In this document: positions 15,648-24,263 of the stretch, in pieces | How the letters are laid out: the number at the start of each line of letters is the position of its first letter | How positions within the stretch are numbered: the stretch's first letter is position 1 | NCBI GenBank assembly: GCA_021157815.1 | Contig: JAGGVT010000042.1 | Location: forward strand, 1 to 36,086 | Length of the DNA: 36,086 bases | Direction of reading: 5' to 3' | From: a bacterium | Lineage (GTDB): Bacteria > JAJVIF01 > JAGGVT01 | Notes under the pieces: generated by a model | Told to the model about the DNA's origin: nothing | The model's input: the letters and a program-made list of their open reading frames with translations, nothing else | Databases searched by the model: none | Translations under genes and position numbers: made by a program

Positions 15648-18600
15648 TCAGAACCGTTCCGCGACATACAGATAACTGCCGTAGATATGCGAGCTGGGCG
15701 CCACGCCGGTGGTGTAATCAACCCTTGACGTAAACAGCTCGATTCTATTCGGGTCTTCATAGAAAGCGCAATCGCCAGCCGCGCCACCGATCTGAAGAGA
15801 GCCGAAGTTTTTCTGGTAAACATATGTGTACGAATAACCATAGTCGTTCGACACAAAAAACAGTTGCTGGTAATTGCTTAACTCTCTGCAAGTAATTGGC
15901 AGGATAACGGTTTTGCCAGATGGTGATACATGAATATTAACACTGTAATAATTTCCTGTGGCATCAGTACTATAAACAGGAATTGCATGTCCTAATGCAG
16001 GCAAACCGGCATATTGCGCCTTTCGAGTATATGTGAAATCATTGCTGTTATCAGTCCACGTGAAAACAGCGTCAGCGTTATCACAAACTGCCATTGCTCC
16101 ATATCGCACATTGGATGTTGTTGAAACCTGAATATCCGTATTCCATGTGACGCCGCCATCATCGCTCCAATCATAATAGAATGCTGTTGGCGAGGTACGT
16201 GTATCTCTCCAGAAAGTGTGAATCACACCATTGGCTGAGACAGCAATCTCACAATCTGATATCCATGTACTGTCCACTACATCTCTAAACTGCCCTGTTC
16301 CGGGATTAGGAACATCCCAGGCCTCGCCATCATTATTGGAAACGAGAAGATTGCAGCTGTAATTACTGCCTATTTTTGGCTGATAGACAACGTAAAACTG
16401 CTGTGCAACCGAACCGGCGCATATATCCAGATAAGTCATCGAATCAGGACTGTCATACGAAATGATAGTTCGCTCACCACCCATGCTGCCAAATGATAAT
16501 CCACCATTTATGCTGGTATTAATCTTTACACTATAAGTAATCGGTATAATGGACTGATCTGACTCAATCCAGGCGACATGAACCGTATTACCGTTTCCGG
16601 CAAGTTTCGGGTACATAGTGAAACCGGGATCTGGACCTTCCGAAATAACCTGGTAGTTTGAAAACACCATGGGATCATCAGCGTTGTTGCAATAGTAAAC
16701 CGAATCATCACTGACACATTCCCACACGACATGGTAAACCGGACGCCCCTCATCATTGCGAAGCATTAGAACATCCTGCTGGTAATATCCCGGATTGGCA
16801 GCAGGCGAATTATCCACCTTGATATCGCCCATTATTCCCTCTTGAATTATGGTTCGAGAGCAATATGTTTTCAATGGGTTGGTTCTGTTTTCTGTGATTT
16901 TACAGCCGACATCATAGAATCCATTATCCTCCCAGAAAAAATCCACAATACTCGAACCTGTGTAATTCTCCTGGAAATTGAGAGGATCACCATCCCAGTT
17001 CATATCCCACGCGTAGCTCAACTCATCGCCGTCAGGATCGTGAGCGTTAATTGAGAAATTGATATTATCCGGCGTTCTGAAAACCCCGTGGTAAGGGTCA
17101 GTCACTATGCCATCACAATCCGGTGGGGAATTGCTTTCGAAAACAGTAATATTCGGATAGATTACATCCGCACCATCCACATCTGTCGCACTGAATCTTA
17201 ATACAAACGGAACGCCTTCGATTGGGACATCGGTCAATGGCGGCGCCTGCCAGTTTGTATCGCATGCCGCGGCGTCATCAAAACTGCCAAGCGGACTCAC
17301 CGGTGAAATCTGATCCCATTGGTATGTAACATCATCGCCATCCGGTTCATTGACCGTGTTATCAAACGTAAGAACCTCGCCTTCGTCCATTTCAGTAATG
17401 TACATCAAAGGCATTATTTCAGGAGGGGAGCCGGCGACGCGAATCTGAAATACCTGATATGTTGAATAGTCTGTAATTTCAGGCCCTTCGAATGGAAATC
17501 CATTCGGATTCTCAGGAATCCCCATTGGACCCTGCTGTCCCTGAAGGTCATCACGAACAGCGATAATGCCGTAATAGTAACCCGCGGCAACGCCCTCATC
17601 ATTGGCTACTGTCAGGTTGAAAATATACGGATCCGCATCCGTTCCAGAACCTGAAGCCGGTAATGTTTCCTCGACCAGTCCGCTGACATTTGAAATCTCT
17701 GCGCTTACAGAAGCTACATCGCTGTCAGCGCTGATTCCCCCCATGTTATCAGGATTGGGATAATCCGGATCTGCAGTCAAACCTGCCTGCCAGTCGCAGA
17801 CCTGAACCTGAATCTGCGCGGATGATCCTGTGTCTCCCGATTGAAGATCGTTTGAAACAATCGTGTAATCCACTTTCCATGCCTCTTTACGGTTATACTC
17901 AGGCAGGAAGTAATACGGGTTCGGGCGATTCTTGTATGTCGCCGAATGGCCATACGCGCAATCAACAACAAACGCGAAATCCAAAACAGGTTCTGTGGGA
18001 TCAGAATTGAATATGTAATTCTTGTTGTTCCAAGTTGCGCCCGTGTGCATTACGTTGTACCCCGATGGGCTGTACGGATCGAAATCTCCTGTAGTGCCGT
18101 CCACAAAATAGCGCTTGTACGGATTGATATTCGCGTTGTAATCGCGCGGCGGGTCGAAATAATTTGTGTCAGCCGCGAGAGAATCAAAATGGCTTGTGTA
18201 ACCGTCAGGATTCGCAACAAGGCTGATATTCGCACGAGCTTTCAGCGTTTCGCCATCGCTCTGCTCGACCATCGTAAGCGGAAAGTTGTAGTTTCCGTTC
18301 GCGATTACAATCCCATGGACATCGAATCCGTGAAGGTCCGGGCGATCATTTATATTAGGAAATGGATGCTTTACGGAAAATCCAACCTGAATTTGGTTAT
18401 CGCCAAGAAAAGCGATGCCGTTGATTTTAAGGCAGTTGTAGCACGGACTGAGAATTAAAAACTGAGTTAAATCAGCATCGAAAGTATCACCGATTACCTG
18501 CGCGTTTCTGGCAGGAATTATCTCCGCGGTGAGATTTACAGTATCAATTCTCACATGATAGATTCCAAATGCTTTATAGGCGAATGTTTCTCTTGATGCG

Positions 18601-18755
18601 GATGAATAGAGAACATCGGATGAATCCTGCGGGACGAATTCATTCGCGGGGGCGATTGAATCTGGTGGTGATGTAACAGGATTGTCTGTGTGTCCTGAGC
18701 AGGCAGATATCGTAAACATAAATATTAATGCAATAAACAGATTCAGTTGTTTCAT
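15648..18755 (-). CDS. Large lipoprotein, copy B: conserved N-domain, Ig/PKD-like domains, sialidase-like propeller
   Basis: 1035 residues; lipobox ISAC with Cys19. The N-terminal domain is close to that of copy C (shared runs include MVEQSDG, LKARAN, YNANINPY and RRYFVD/KRYFVD) and somewhat less close to copy A; its CYNC pair is Cys105/108. Ig/PKD-like segments carry EPDGDDVTYQWDQ and DPDGDELSYAWDMNWD. The C-terminal propeller has four degenerate Asp-box motifs (SINGGLSF, SNNDGEAW, SDDGGVTW, SNDYGYSY) and ends HIYGSYLYVAERF. The start at 18755 follows AGGGG. It lies 93 bp after copy C, with an inverted repeat lacking a U-run between them, so read-through from copy C is plausible. Probably a surface adhesin or glycan-binding protein. 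Enzyme activity cannot be claimed. Confidence 0.85.
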   Translation of the reverse strand: MKQLNLFIALIFMFTISACSGHTDNPVTSPPDSIAPANEFVPQDSSDVLYSSASRETFAYKAFGIYHVRIDTVNLTAEIIPARNAQVIGDTFDADLTQFLILSPCYNCLKINGIAFLGDNQIQVGFSVKHPFPNINDRPDLHGFDVHGIVIANGNYNFPLTMVEQSDGETLKARANISLVANPDGYTSHFDSLAADTNYFDPPRDYNANINPYKRYFVDGTTGDFDPYSPSGYNVMHTGATWNNKNYIFNSDPTEPVLDFAFVVDCAYGHSATYKNRPNPYYFLPEYNRKEAWKVDYTIVSNDLQSGDTGSSAQIQVQVCDWQAGLTADPDYPNPDNMGGISADSDVASVSAEISNVSGLVEETLPASGSGTDADPYIFNLTVANDEGVAAGYYYGIIAVRDDLQGQQGPMGIPENPNGFPFEGPEITDYSTYQVFQIRVAGSPPEIMPLMYITEMDEGEVLTFDNTVNEPDGDDVTYQWDQISPVSPLGSFDDAAACDTNWQAPPLTDVPIEGVPFVLRFSATDVDGADVIYPNITVFESNSPPDCDGIVTDPYHGVFRTPDNINFSINAHDPDGDELSYAWDMNWDGDPLNFQENYTGSSIVDFFWEDNGFYDVGCKITENRTNPLKTYCSRTIIQEGIMGDIKVDNSPAANPGYYQQDVLMLRNDEGRPVYHVVWECVSDDSVYYCNNADDPMVFSNYQVISEGPDPGFTMYPKLAGNGNTVHVAWIESDQSIIPITYSVKINTSINGGLSFGSMGGERTIISYDSPDSMTYLDICAGSVAQQFYVVYQPKIGSNYSCNLLVSNNDGEAWDVPNPGTGQFRDVVDSTWISDCEIAVSANGVIHTFWRDTRTSPTAFYYDWSDDGGVTWNTDIQVSTTSNVRYGAMAVCDNADAVFTWTDNSNDFTYTRKAQYAGLPALGHAIPVYSTDATGNYYSVNIHVSPSGKTVILPITCRELSNYQQLFFVSNDYGYSYTYVYQKNFGSLQIGGAAGDCAFYEDPNRIELFTSRVDYTTGVAPSSHIYGSYLYVAERF

Positions 18756-18809
18756 TGTTTACCCCTGTAAAGAATTTATTTTTACTTGAGACTGTTTCTA
18801 TTATCGGTA

Positions 18810-18832
18810 GGGGCTGGTTTATAACCAGCCCC
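18810..18832. terminator. Perfect 10-bp inverted repeat between lipoprotein copies C and B
   Basis: GGGGCTGGTT (18810-18819), loop TAT, AACCAGCCCC (18823-18832), 17 bases past the stop of copy C. Neither strand has a T-run after it, so it may be a weak terminator, an mRNA stability hairpin or a read-through control element. Confidence 0.5.
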
Positions 18833-18848
18833 ATTTAACAACAATTAA

Positions 18849-21800
18849 CTAAAACCTCTCAGCCAGATAGAAGAAATCGCCTTTGATATGCCCTCTATCC
18901 GGCGGTGATGACTGCTTGTTAATACACGCTGACGCGACCTCTATCCTGTCCGGGTTGCTTAAAAAGCCCCCGTCTATTTTCGCTAACATCGCATTGTCAG
19001 TATCCAGGACTCGATAGTCAACATTAAAATACTCACCATAATTGATTGAATAACAATAATGATTAAAATAACCACTCATAAAAAAGTATCGATTTACAAA
19101 AATCACAACTGTTTTCCCGGATGGCGAGTTCCAAATATCAAGGCCAAGGTAGCTTCCAAGCGTGATGTCTCCATAGACACCCTTTGATGCTGTAACCCAC
19201 GGCGCACCGGCGTTGTAAACGGACCTTGAAAACAGCAAACCGTTATCTCCATACCATGCGAAGAAAGCATCGCCGTTATCGGCAACGCTCATAGCCGCAA
19301 AATCAGGATCGTCTCCCTCGCCTATTTCCACATTCCCATTCCATGATTCACCGTGGTCGGTGCTGAAATCATAGAAGTAACCATCTGGTGATAACCAGGT
19401 ATCTTCCCAGAAAACATGAATAACATCCACATCAGGGGAATACTCGATAGTGGGGTTTCTAATGAAAGCTGAACCTGGATGATCGCGAATCGAGTATGAC
19501 GAACCACTTGGATAAGACCAACTCAAACCGGCATCCAGTGTATAGTTTGGATACATGCCGAAAGTTCCAATGTTGGATAAAACCTGATATGTCATATAGA
19601 ACTCATTTGACGTGCTGCCGGAGCAAACATCCAGCCCCATAAACATCTCAGGATCAATAATTGTGTTGAAATTAATCTCAGCGCTAAAAGTCTCACCACC
19701 ATCCAAACTGGTTACGCATGATATAAATTGTATATCCGGATTCGGGTCTGCATCTTCTTCAAGCCACAAAACAACGACTGTGTCCCCAAATGCTGCGACT
19801 TGCGGATAACCTACAACATCGCTTCCAAGAGCCTCATCTATCACAATAGGAATCCCGTACGTATGAAGTTCCGTGTTGTTGTTTGTGTAATGGATTGTTT
19901 TATCATCCACATCATTCCAGACAACATGGCTGACAATCCCGCCATCTGAATTTATCGCAACATCAATATCCTGCTGCCAGTACTCAGGATCAACTTCACG
20001 GGAATTATCTATCTGACCGAAATGTTCGTTGTGCCCTTCCTGAATCAGAGTTCGTGAGCAGAATGTTTCCTTTTGGTTGTCGCGTCCATCCTCGAAAATC
20101 CTGCAGCCTGTTTCATAAAAACCGTTACTTGCCCATGACCAGCCGCTGACTGCCGAGCCTGTATTATCCACATCGAAATTCGTGGTGTCCAAATCCCAGT
20201 CCATATCCCACTCGAAACCAAGATCATCGCTGTCGGGGTCCATGGCATTGATGGAAATATCCATTGTGCTACCCCATGGCTCAATTGGAATTACACCATG
20301 AAACGGAATAGTCTCAATTCCCATGCAGACAGGTGGTGAATTATTTTCCTTGACCATGAAACTAATCGTGTCAGTATCGATACCATCAGCATCACTGGCT
20401 GTCAGTTGAAGAATAAATTCAATTCCCGCTTCCGGGACATCATAGAACCACGGCGCCTGCCACGTTGTGTCCTCCGCAGCAGGATTATCGAAAGTTCCAA
20501 TTCTGCCCGATGTCGGTGAAATCTGTTCCCAGAGGAAAGTAACATCATCGCCATCCGGTTCGGTTACAGTTGATGTAACCGTTGTACTCTGTCCCGCGTG
20601 TGGAGCAGTTCCATGACCGATGTTGTCAATACTCGGAGGCGCGCCTGAAACGCGAGTCGAGAAAACCATGTATGTTGTGTAGTCGGTTATTTCAGGTCCT
20701 TCATACGGAAATCCATTCGGATTTTCCGGAATCCCCATTGGTCCCTGCTCACCCTGAAGGTCATCACGAACCGCAACAATTCCGTAATATGTTCCAGCCG
20801 CGATTCCCGCCTGATTTGTCAGAGTCAGAGTGTAAACATACGGGTCAGCATCCGTACCTGAACCTGAATCCGGCGATGTTACCTCCACAAGCGCACTGAC
20901 ATTGGAAACTTCCGCAGTTACCGACGCTACATCGCTTTCAGCGCTGATTCCATCAAGATTGTCAGTGTTTGGATAATCAGGATCAGAAATTAAACCAGCC
21001 TGCCAGTCGCATACCTCAACCTGAATTTGAAGTTCCGAGCCTGTATCTCCCGCTCTCATGTTGTCCGCGAAAGTGCCCGGATTATCAAGAAGCGTAACAT
21101 CAACTTTCCACGCCTCTTTGCGATTATACTCAGGCAGGAAATAGTACGGGTTGGGGCGGTTCTGATATGTCGCCGAATGGCCATAGGCGCAATCGACAAC
21201 GAAAACGAAATCGAGCGGATTATTTCCTGTGAGTTTAAATATGTAATCCTGTGTTTCCGGTTCCGCTCCGGTTCCCATTACGTTATGCCCCACAGGGGCA
21301 TGAGGGTCAAACGCGTCGGTTGACGCATCCACAAAATAACGCCTGTACGGATTAATATTCGCGTTGTAATCAAGCGGCGGATAGAAATAATTTTCATCCG
21401 CAGCAAGACCGTCGAAGTGATGCGTATATCCGTGCGGATTCATCACAAGAGTGGTATTCGCACGAGCTTTCAGGGTTTGTCCGTCGCTTTGCTCGACCAT
21501 CGTATTCGGGAAATTGTAATTTCCGTTCGCGATTACAATTCCGCGGATATCGAATCCGTGAAGGTCAGGGCGCGCAACAATGTCATCGAACGGATGCCTT
21601 ACCGCGAATCCGACCACGACCATGTCAGGCTCGACAAATTGAATGCCATTAATCTGAAGGCAGTTCGGACACGGGCTTACAGTCAGAAACTGCGTTAAAT
21701 CAGCATCGAATGTATCGCCAATCGCCTCCGCTTTTCGTGTGGGAATTATTTCTCCGGTAAGTGTGGCAGGATTGATGATAACATGATAGATGCCAAACGC

Positions 21801-21992
21801 TTTATAGGCGCATGTATCTCTTGAGGATGCCGAGATAATGACATCGGATGCATCCTGCGGAACGAATTCATCCTGTGATGAAAAATCATTCTGCGAACCG
21901 TCGGGTGGCATTACAGGGTTATCCCTGCCGCCTGAGCATCCAGCAAAAATTAGCAGTAACATTAGAACAGTTAAATAATGTTGCGGTTTCAT
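18849..21992 (-). CDS. Large lipoprotein, copy C: conserved N-domain, Ig/PKD-like domains, sialidase-like propeller
   Basis: 1047 residues; lipobox FAGC with Cys19. The N-terminal domain has the cysteine pair as CPNC (Cys108/111), followed by DCAYGHSATY and GPMGIPENPNGFPYEGPEI. Ig/PKD-like parts contain EPDGDDVTFLWEQ and DPDSDDLGFEWDMDWD, then CSRTLIQEG before the propeller. Asp-box-like motifs are SLDGGETF, TLDAGLSW, STDHGESW and SINYGEYF, and the C terminus is FFYLAERF. The ATG at 21992 has GGAGGAGA upstream; an earlier in-frame ATG at 22031 falls on the -10 box and is unlikely. It is the first of the three tandem paralogues and the one with the clearest promoter. Expected to be exported and lipid-anchored; ligand unknown. 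Confidence 0.85.
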   Translation of the reverse strand: MKPQHYLTVLMLLLIFAGCSGGRDNPVMPPDGSQNDFSSQDEFVPQDASDVIISASSRDTCAYKAFGIYHVIINPATLTGEIIPTRKAEAIGDTFDADLTQFLTVSPCPNCLQINGIQFVEPDMVVVGFAVRHPFDDIVARPDLHGFDIRGIVIANGNYNFPNTMVEQSDGQTLKARANTTLVMNPHGYTHHFDGLAADENYFYPPLDYNANINPYRRYFVDASTDAFDPHAPVGHNVMGTGAEPETQDYIFKLTGNNPLDFVFVVDCAYGHSATYQNRPNPYYFLPEYNRKEAWKVDVTLLDNPGTFADNMRAGDTGSELQIQVEVCDWQAGLISDPDYPNTDNLDGISAESDVASVTAEVSNVSALVEVTSPDSGSGTDADPYVYTLTLTNQAGIAAGTYYGIVAVRDDLQGEQGPMGIPENPNGFPYEGPEITDYTTYMVFSTRVSGAPPSIDNIGHGTAPHAGQSTTVTSTVTEPDGDDVTFLWEQISPTSGRIGTFDNPAAEDTTWQAPWFYDVPEAGIEFILQLTASDADGIDTDTISFMVKENNSPPVCMGIETIPFHGVIPIEPWGSTMDISINAMDPDSDDLGFEWDMDWDLDTTNFDVDNTGSAVSGWSWASNGFYETGCRIFEDGRDNQKETFCSRTLIQEGHNEHFGQIDNSREVDPEYWQQDIDVAINSDGGIVSHVVWNDVDDKTIHYTNNNTELHTYGIPIVIDEALGSDVVGYPQVAAFGDTVVVLWLEEDADPNPDIQFISCVTSLDGGETFSAEINFNTIIDPEMFMGLDVCSGSTSNEFYMTYQVLSNIGTFGMYPNYTLDAGLSWSYPSGSSYSIRDHPGSAFIRNPTIEYSPDVDVIHVFWEDTWLSPDGYFYDFSTDHGESWNGNVEIGEGDDPDFAAMSVADNGDAFFAWYGDNGLLFSRSVYNAGAPWVTASKGVYGDITLGSYLGLDIWNSPSGKTVVIFVNRYFFMSGYFNHYCYSINYGEYFNVDYRVLDTDNAMLAKIDGGFLSNPDRIEVASACINKQSSPPDRGHIKGDFFYLAERF

Positions 21993-22029
21993 TGTTCTCC
22001 TCCGGAAACGAAGTTTTTTTAGTTTGTCC

Positions 22030-22058
22030 ATTTTAGCACAAGGTTTAAGGTATGTTAA
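22030..22058 (-). promoter_or_regulatory. Candidate sigma-70 promoter of lipoprotein copy C
   Basis: On the minus strand, TTAACA (22058-22053), a 17-bp spacer ending in TGTGC, then TAAAAT (22035-22030). Each box matches consensus at 5 of 6, and TGC before the -10 adds an extended -10. Transcription would start near 22023, giving a leader of about 30 bases with GGAGGAGA before the ATG at 21992. Confidence 0.65.
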
Positions 22059-22101
22059 CCGCGATTAATTCCCTGCAATTCAAATTCATATAAAAGGCAG
22101 C

Positions 22102-22129
22102 TTGCCGATGAAATGATTGTCCTTATAAT
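22102..22129 (+). promoter_or_regulatory. Candidate promoter of the TPM-domain gene
   Basis: TTGCCG at 22102-22107, a 16-bp spacer and a perfect TATAAT at 22124-22129. The predicted start of transcription is near 22136, only a few bases before the ATG at 22139, so the mRNA may be leaderless. No Shine-Dalgarno is visible upstream. Confidence 0.45.
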
Positions 22130-22138
22130 CTTATGCAG

Positions 22139-22810
22139 ATGAAAAGAGCGGCAATATATACAATCACACTTTGTATCCTGTTTCTTGGTTTGCCATCCAG
22201 CGCGACTGCCCAATCGGATGCTGAATCGCCAAACGCTCCGAGGCTGGAATTTCAAAAACAGTTTGATGACCGCTCTGGCATTCTGACAGATGATGATATA
22301 GCATCCATTCAGGCTGCCGCGGATAAACAGGAACAAGATATCGGACTGAAAGCGTATCTGCTTATCATGCCCAAAATCCCTGAATGGGATTTTGATGAAT
22401 ACGCTCGCGACCAGTTCGACCACTGGCGAATGAAAGGCGTACTCAACAGTAAATCCTATCTGATTCTTATATCCGTTGAAGATAAAAAATTCCAGGTTGT
22501 AAGGGGTTCCTACATTGACAAACGTGACAACGATTACAATGTCCTGCTTCTTAGAAACAGTTTTTATATCGACTTGAAAAGCGGCGATTACAGCAAAGCG
22601 ATTGTGAACTACATTAACGGCTTCAGCGAACTGCCATCGCTCAAAAAGAGCATCTCAGAGGAAAAGCGCCATGATGAAAAAGCCAGCTATTATATACTGA
22701 TTGGCATCCTGATTCTCATTATGGTTTTCCTGCGCATGGGATTCATCCGCAGACAACAGGAACAAAGGCGTAAAGAGATGAAGGAAAAATCGGGGCCTTT
22801 CATTGAGTAA
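22139..22810 (+). CDS. TPM-domain membrane protein (YgcG-type)
   Basis: 223 residues from the ATG at 22139; an ATG two codons earlier (22133) is also in frame but sits upstream of the predicted transcription start. A signal peptide ends near ATAQSDA. A TPM domain (about 40-165) shows the family flow: DRSGILTDDDIASIQAAADKQEQD, KAYLLIMPKIPEWDFDEYARDQFDHWRM, then SYLILISVEDKKFQVVRGSY. A C-terminal membrane segment lies at about 183-202 (YYILIGILILIMVFLRMGF), followed by a short basic cytoplasmic tail. TPM domains occur in envelope proteins of poorly defined role, and a phosphatase activity was reported for a plant member. It is divergent from the lipoprotein trio and convergent with ispG. Confidence 0.8.
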   Translation: MKRAAIYTITLCILFLGLPSSATAQSDAESPNAPRLEFQKQFDDRSGILTDDDIASIQAAADKQEQDIGLKAYLLIMPKIPEWDFDEYARDQFDHWRMKGVLNSKSYLILISVEDKKFQVVRGSYIDKRDNDYNVLLLRNSFYIDLKSGDYSKAIVNYINGFSELPSLKKSISEEKRHDEKASYYILIGILILIMVFLRMGFIRRQQEQRRKEMKEKSGPFIE

Positions 22811-22818
22811 GAAAACAT

Positions 22819-22894
22819 AACACAATGCTTTAGCATGGTGTTCATAGCGCTTCAGAATTGTGTTGGGCATGGTACCATGCTAAAGCATGGTGTT
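22819..22894. repeat. Inverted pair of 21-bp CCATGCTTTAGCATGG-type palindromes
   Basis: AACACAATGCTTTAGCATGG at 22819-22838 (arm ends at 22839) and its near-perfect reverse complement at 22874-22894 (one mismatch in 21). The right arm is also preceded by GCATGGTACCATGC, so several nested palindromes are possible. It lies between the convergent TPM gene and ispG and may serve as a two-way hairpin. Confidence 0.65.
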
Positions 22895-22927
22895 ATAAAG
22901 ATGTGCTAAAGCAGATTTCGGGTGCCG

Positions 22928-22959
22928 CCCACACATCACGTCTTTTTGTGATATGTGGG
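22928..22959 (-). terminator. Hairpin downstream of ispG
   Basis: CCCACACATCAC (22928-22939) pairs with GTGATATGTGGG (22948-22959) with one mismatch, across an 8-base loop. It begins 27 bases past the ispG stop on the minus strand. There is no U-run after it, so a stability hairpin or palindromic repeat is as likely as a terminator. Confidence 0.4.
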
Positions 22960-22985
22960 TGAAATGCGTAACTTCGCGGTAAACA

Positions 22986-24038
22986 CTACTCCCAATCCTC
23001 AACTTCCTTCAGAAGAGCATCAACCATCTCATCCTCCGATAAATCACGAACTTTCTCGCCTCTCCTGAAAAGCACACCTTTACCATCCCCGCCAGCGATT
23101 CCGATATCAGCGTGTTTCGCCTCGCCGGGCCCATTAACCACACAACCCATAACCGCAATCGTGATGTTCTTTTTTATCTTAACGCACTTTTCCTCAATCT
23201 CCTTCGCGATGCTCTGGACATCAATAAGCGTTCTAGCGCATGTTGGGCAGGCGATTACATGAATGCCTCCCGTACGAAGTCCCATCGATTTGAGTATCTC
23301 AATTCCCGTTATAATCTCTTCAATTGGGTCTGCGCTTAAACTAACCCGGATTGTGTCGCCAATGCCTTCATTAAGCAGAATGGATATCGCCACCGTGCTT
23401 CTGATTGTGCCGTACCGCTCAGTTCCCGCCTCAGTTACTCCAAGATGGAGAGGGTAGCTTGTCGCATCTGAAATAAGGCGATACGCCCTGATTGTTTCCA
23501 TCACGGAAGTAGATTTGGTGGCGATTACAATATCATCAAACCCGGCATCCTCAAGTATCTGCACGTGCCTGAGTGCGCCCTCCATCAACGCCATCGGAAT
23601 ATCATCACGATACCGCTCAAGCAAATCATGGGGAAGGCTTCCTGAATTCACGCCAACACGAATCGGAATCCCGCGCTGTTTCGCCTCTTTTGCGATTAGC
23701 GTAACCTCATCCGCTTTCCCAATGTTCCCCGGATTAATTCTGAGTTTGTCGATTCCTTTTTCGATTGCCTCAAGCGCGATTTTGAAATTGAAATGGATAT
23801 CCGCGACAAGCGGTATTTCAAGGTTCTTCTTAAGGCCGGGGATAATCGATGTTGAATCAATTGACGGAAAACTAATCCGGACAATATCGCAGCCGGCATC
23901 CGCAAGGCTTTGAGCCTGCGCCAGAGTTGCTTTCAAGTCACCTGCTGGAGTGTTGGTCATCGACTGGACAGTTACAGGCGCGCCTCCCCCTATCGCGACG
24001 TTTCCCACTTGTATCTGTTTTGTCATTTTTCGTGCCAT
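22986..24038 (-). CDS. ispG: 4-hydroxy-3-methylbut-2-enyl diphosphate synthase
   Basis: MEP pathway enzyme (GcpE): converts 2-C-methyl-erythritol 2,4-cyclodiphosphate to HMBPP using a [4Fe-4S] cluster and reduced flavodoxin or ferredoxin. The cluster ligands are visible as CPTC (Cys264, Cys267) and VMGCVVNGPGE (Cys299, Glu306). The barrel half has VQSMTNTP, DIVRISFP, VADIHFN and LRINPGNIG. The length of 350 residues fits the short bacterial form lacking the plant/Chlamydia insert. The start at 24038 has no strong Shine-Dalgarno; TATAAT lies about 24 bases upstream on the minus strand without a good -35. It is on the same strand as dxr and rseP but about 19 kb away. Confidence 0.97.
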   Translation of the reverse strand: MARKMTKQIQVGNVAIGGGAPVTVQSMTNTPAGDLKATLAQAQSLADAGCDIVRISFPSIDSTSIIPGLKKNLEIPLVADIHFNFKIALEAIEKGIDKLRINPGNIGKADEVTLIAKEAKQRGIPIRVGVNSGSLPHDLLERYRDDIPMALMEGALRHVQILEDAGFDDIVIATKSTSVMETIRAYRLISDATSYPLHLGVTEAGTERYGTIRSTVAISILLNEGIGDTIRVSLSADPIEEIITGIEILKSMGLRTGGIHVIACPTCARTLIDVQSIAKEIEEKCVKIKKNITIAVMGCVVNGPGEAKHADIGIAGGDGKGVLFRRGEKVRDLSEDEMVDALLKEVEDWE

Positions 24039-24132
24039 GTCATGTGTGAATTCCCGTATATATTATAATTCAGAATTTGATTTTACCGCGTGGATGCTGT
24101 GAATGAAAGCATTAGGAAGTTAAAATAGAAAC

Positions 24133-24158
24133 GACGGCCTTTCAAAAGAAAGGCCGTC
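24133..24158 (-). terminator. Terminator-like hairpin after the 407-residue lipoprotein gene
   Basis: GACGGCCTTTC (24133-24143), loop AAAA, GAAAGGCCGTC (24148-24158): a perfect 11-bp stem. On the minus strand it is followed by GTTTCTATTTT, a moderately U-rich tail. It lies about 105 bases past the stop at 24264 and before ispG, so the two genes are probably separate transcripts. Confidence 0.65.
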
Positions 24159-24263
24159 TCTCACCATTCTCCTACCTTTTAGAAGGTCCTCGCAGCGATT
24201 CTAAATAAGGCAGGTGGAAACCCTGTAAAACTCCGTGTTTCAATATAACGCCCTTAGGCAAGG

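Noticed and set aside
12382-21992. Active sialidases
   Set aside because: Asp boxes are present, but no FRIP-type motif or recognisable arginine triad; Asp-box propellers are often non-enzymatic.
24160-24262. Riboswitch between the 407-residue lipoprotein gene and ispG
   Set aside because: I looked for known riboswitch cores on both strands and found only short hairpins and the terminator-like stem at 24133-24158.
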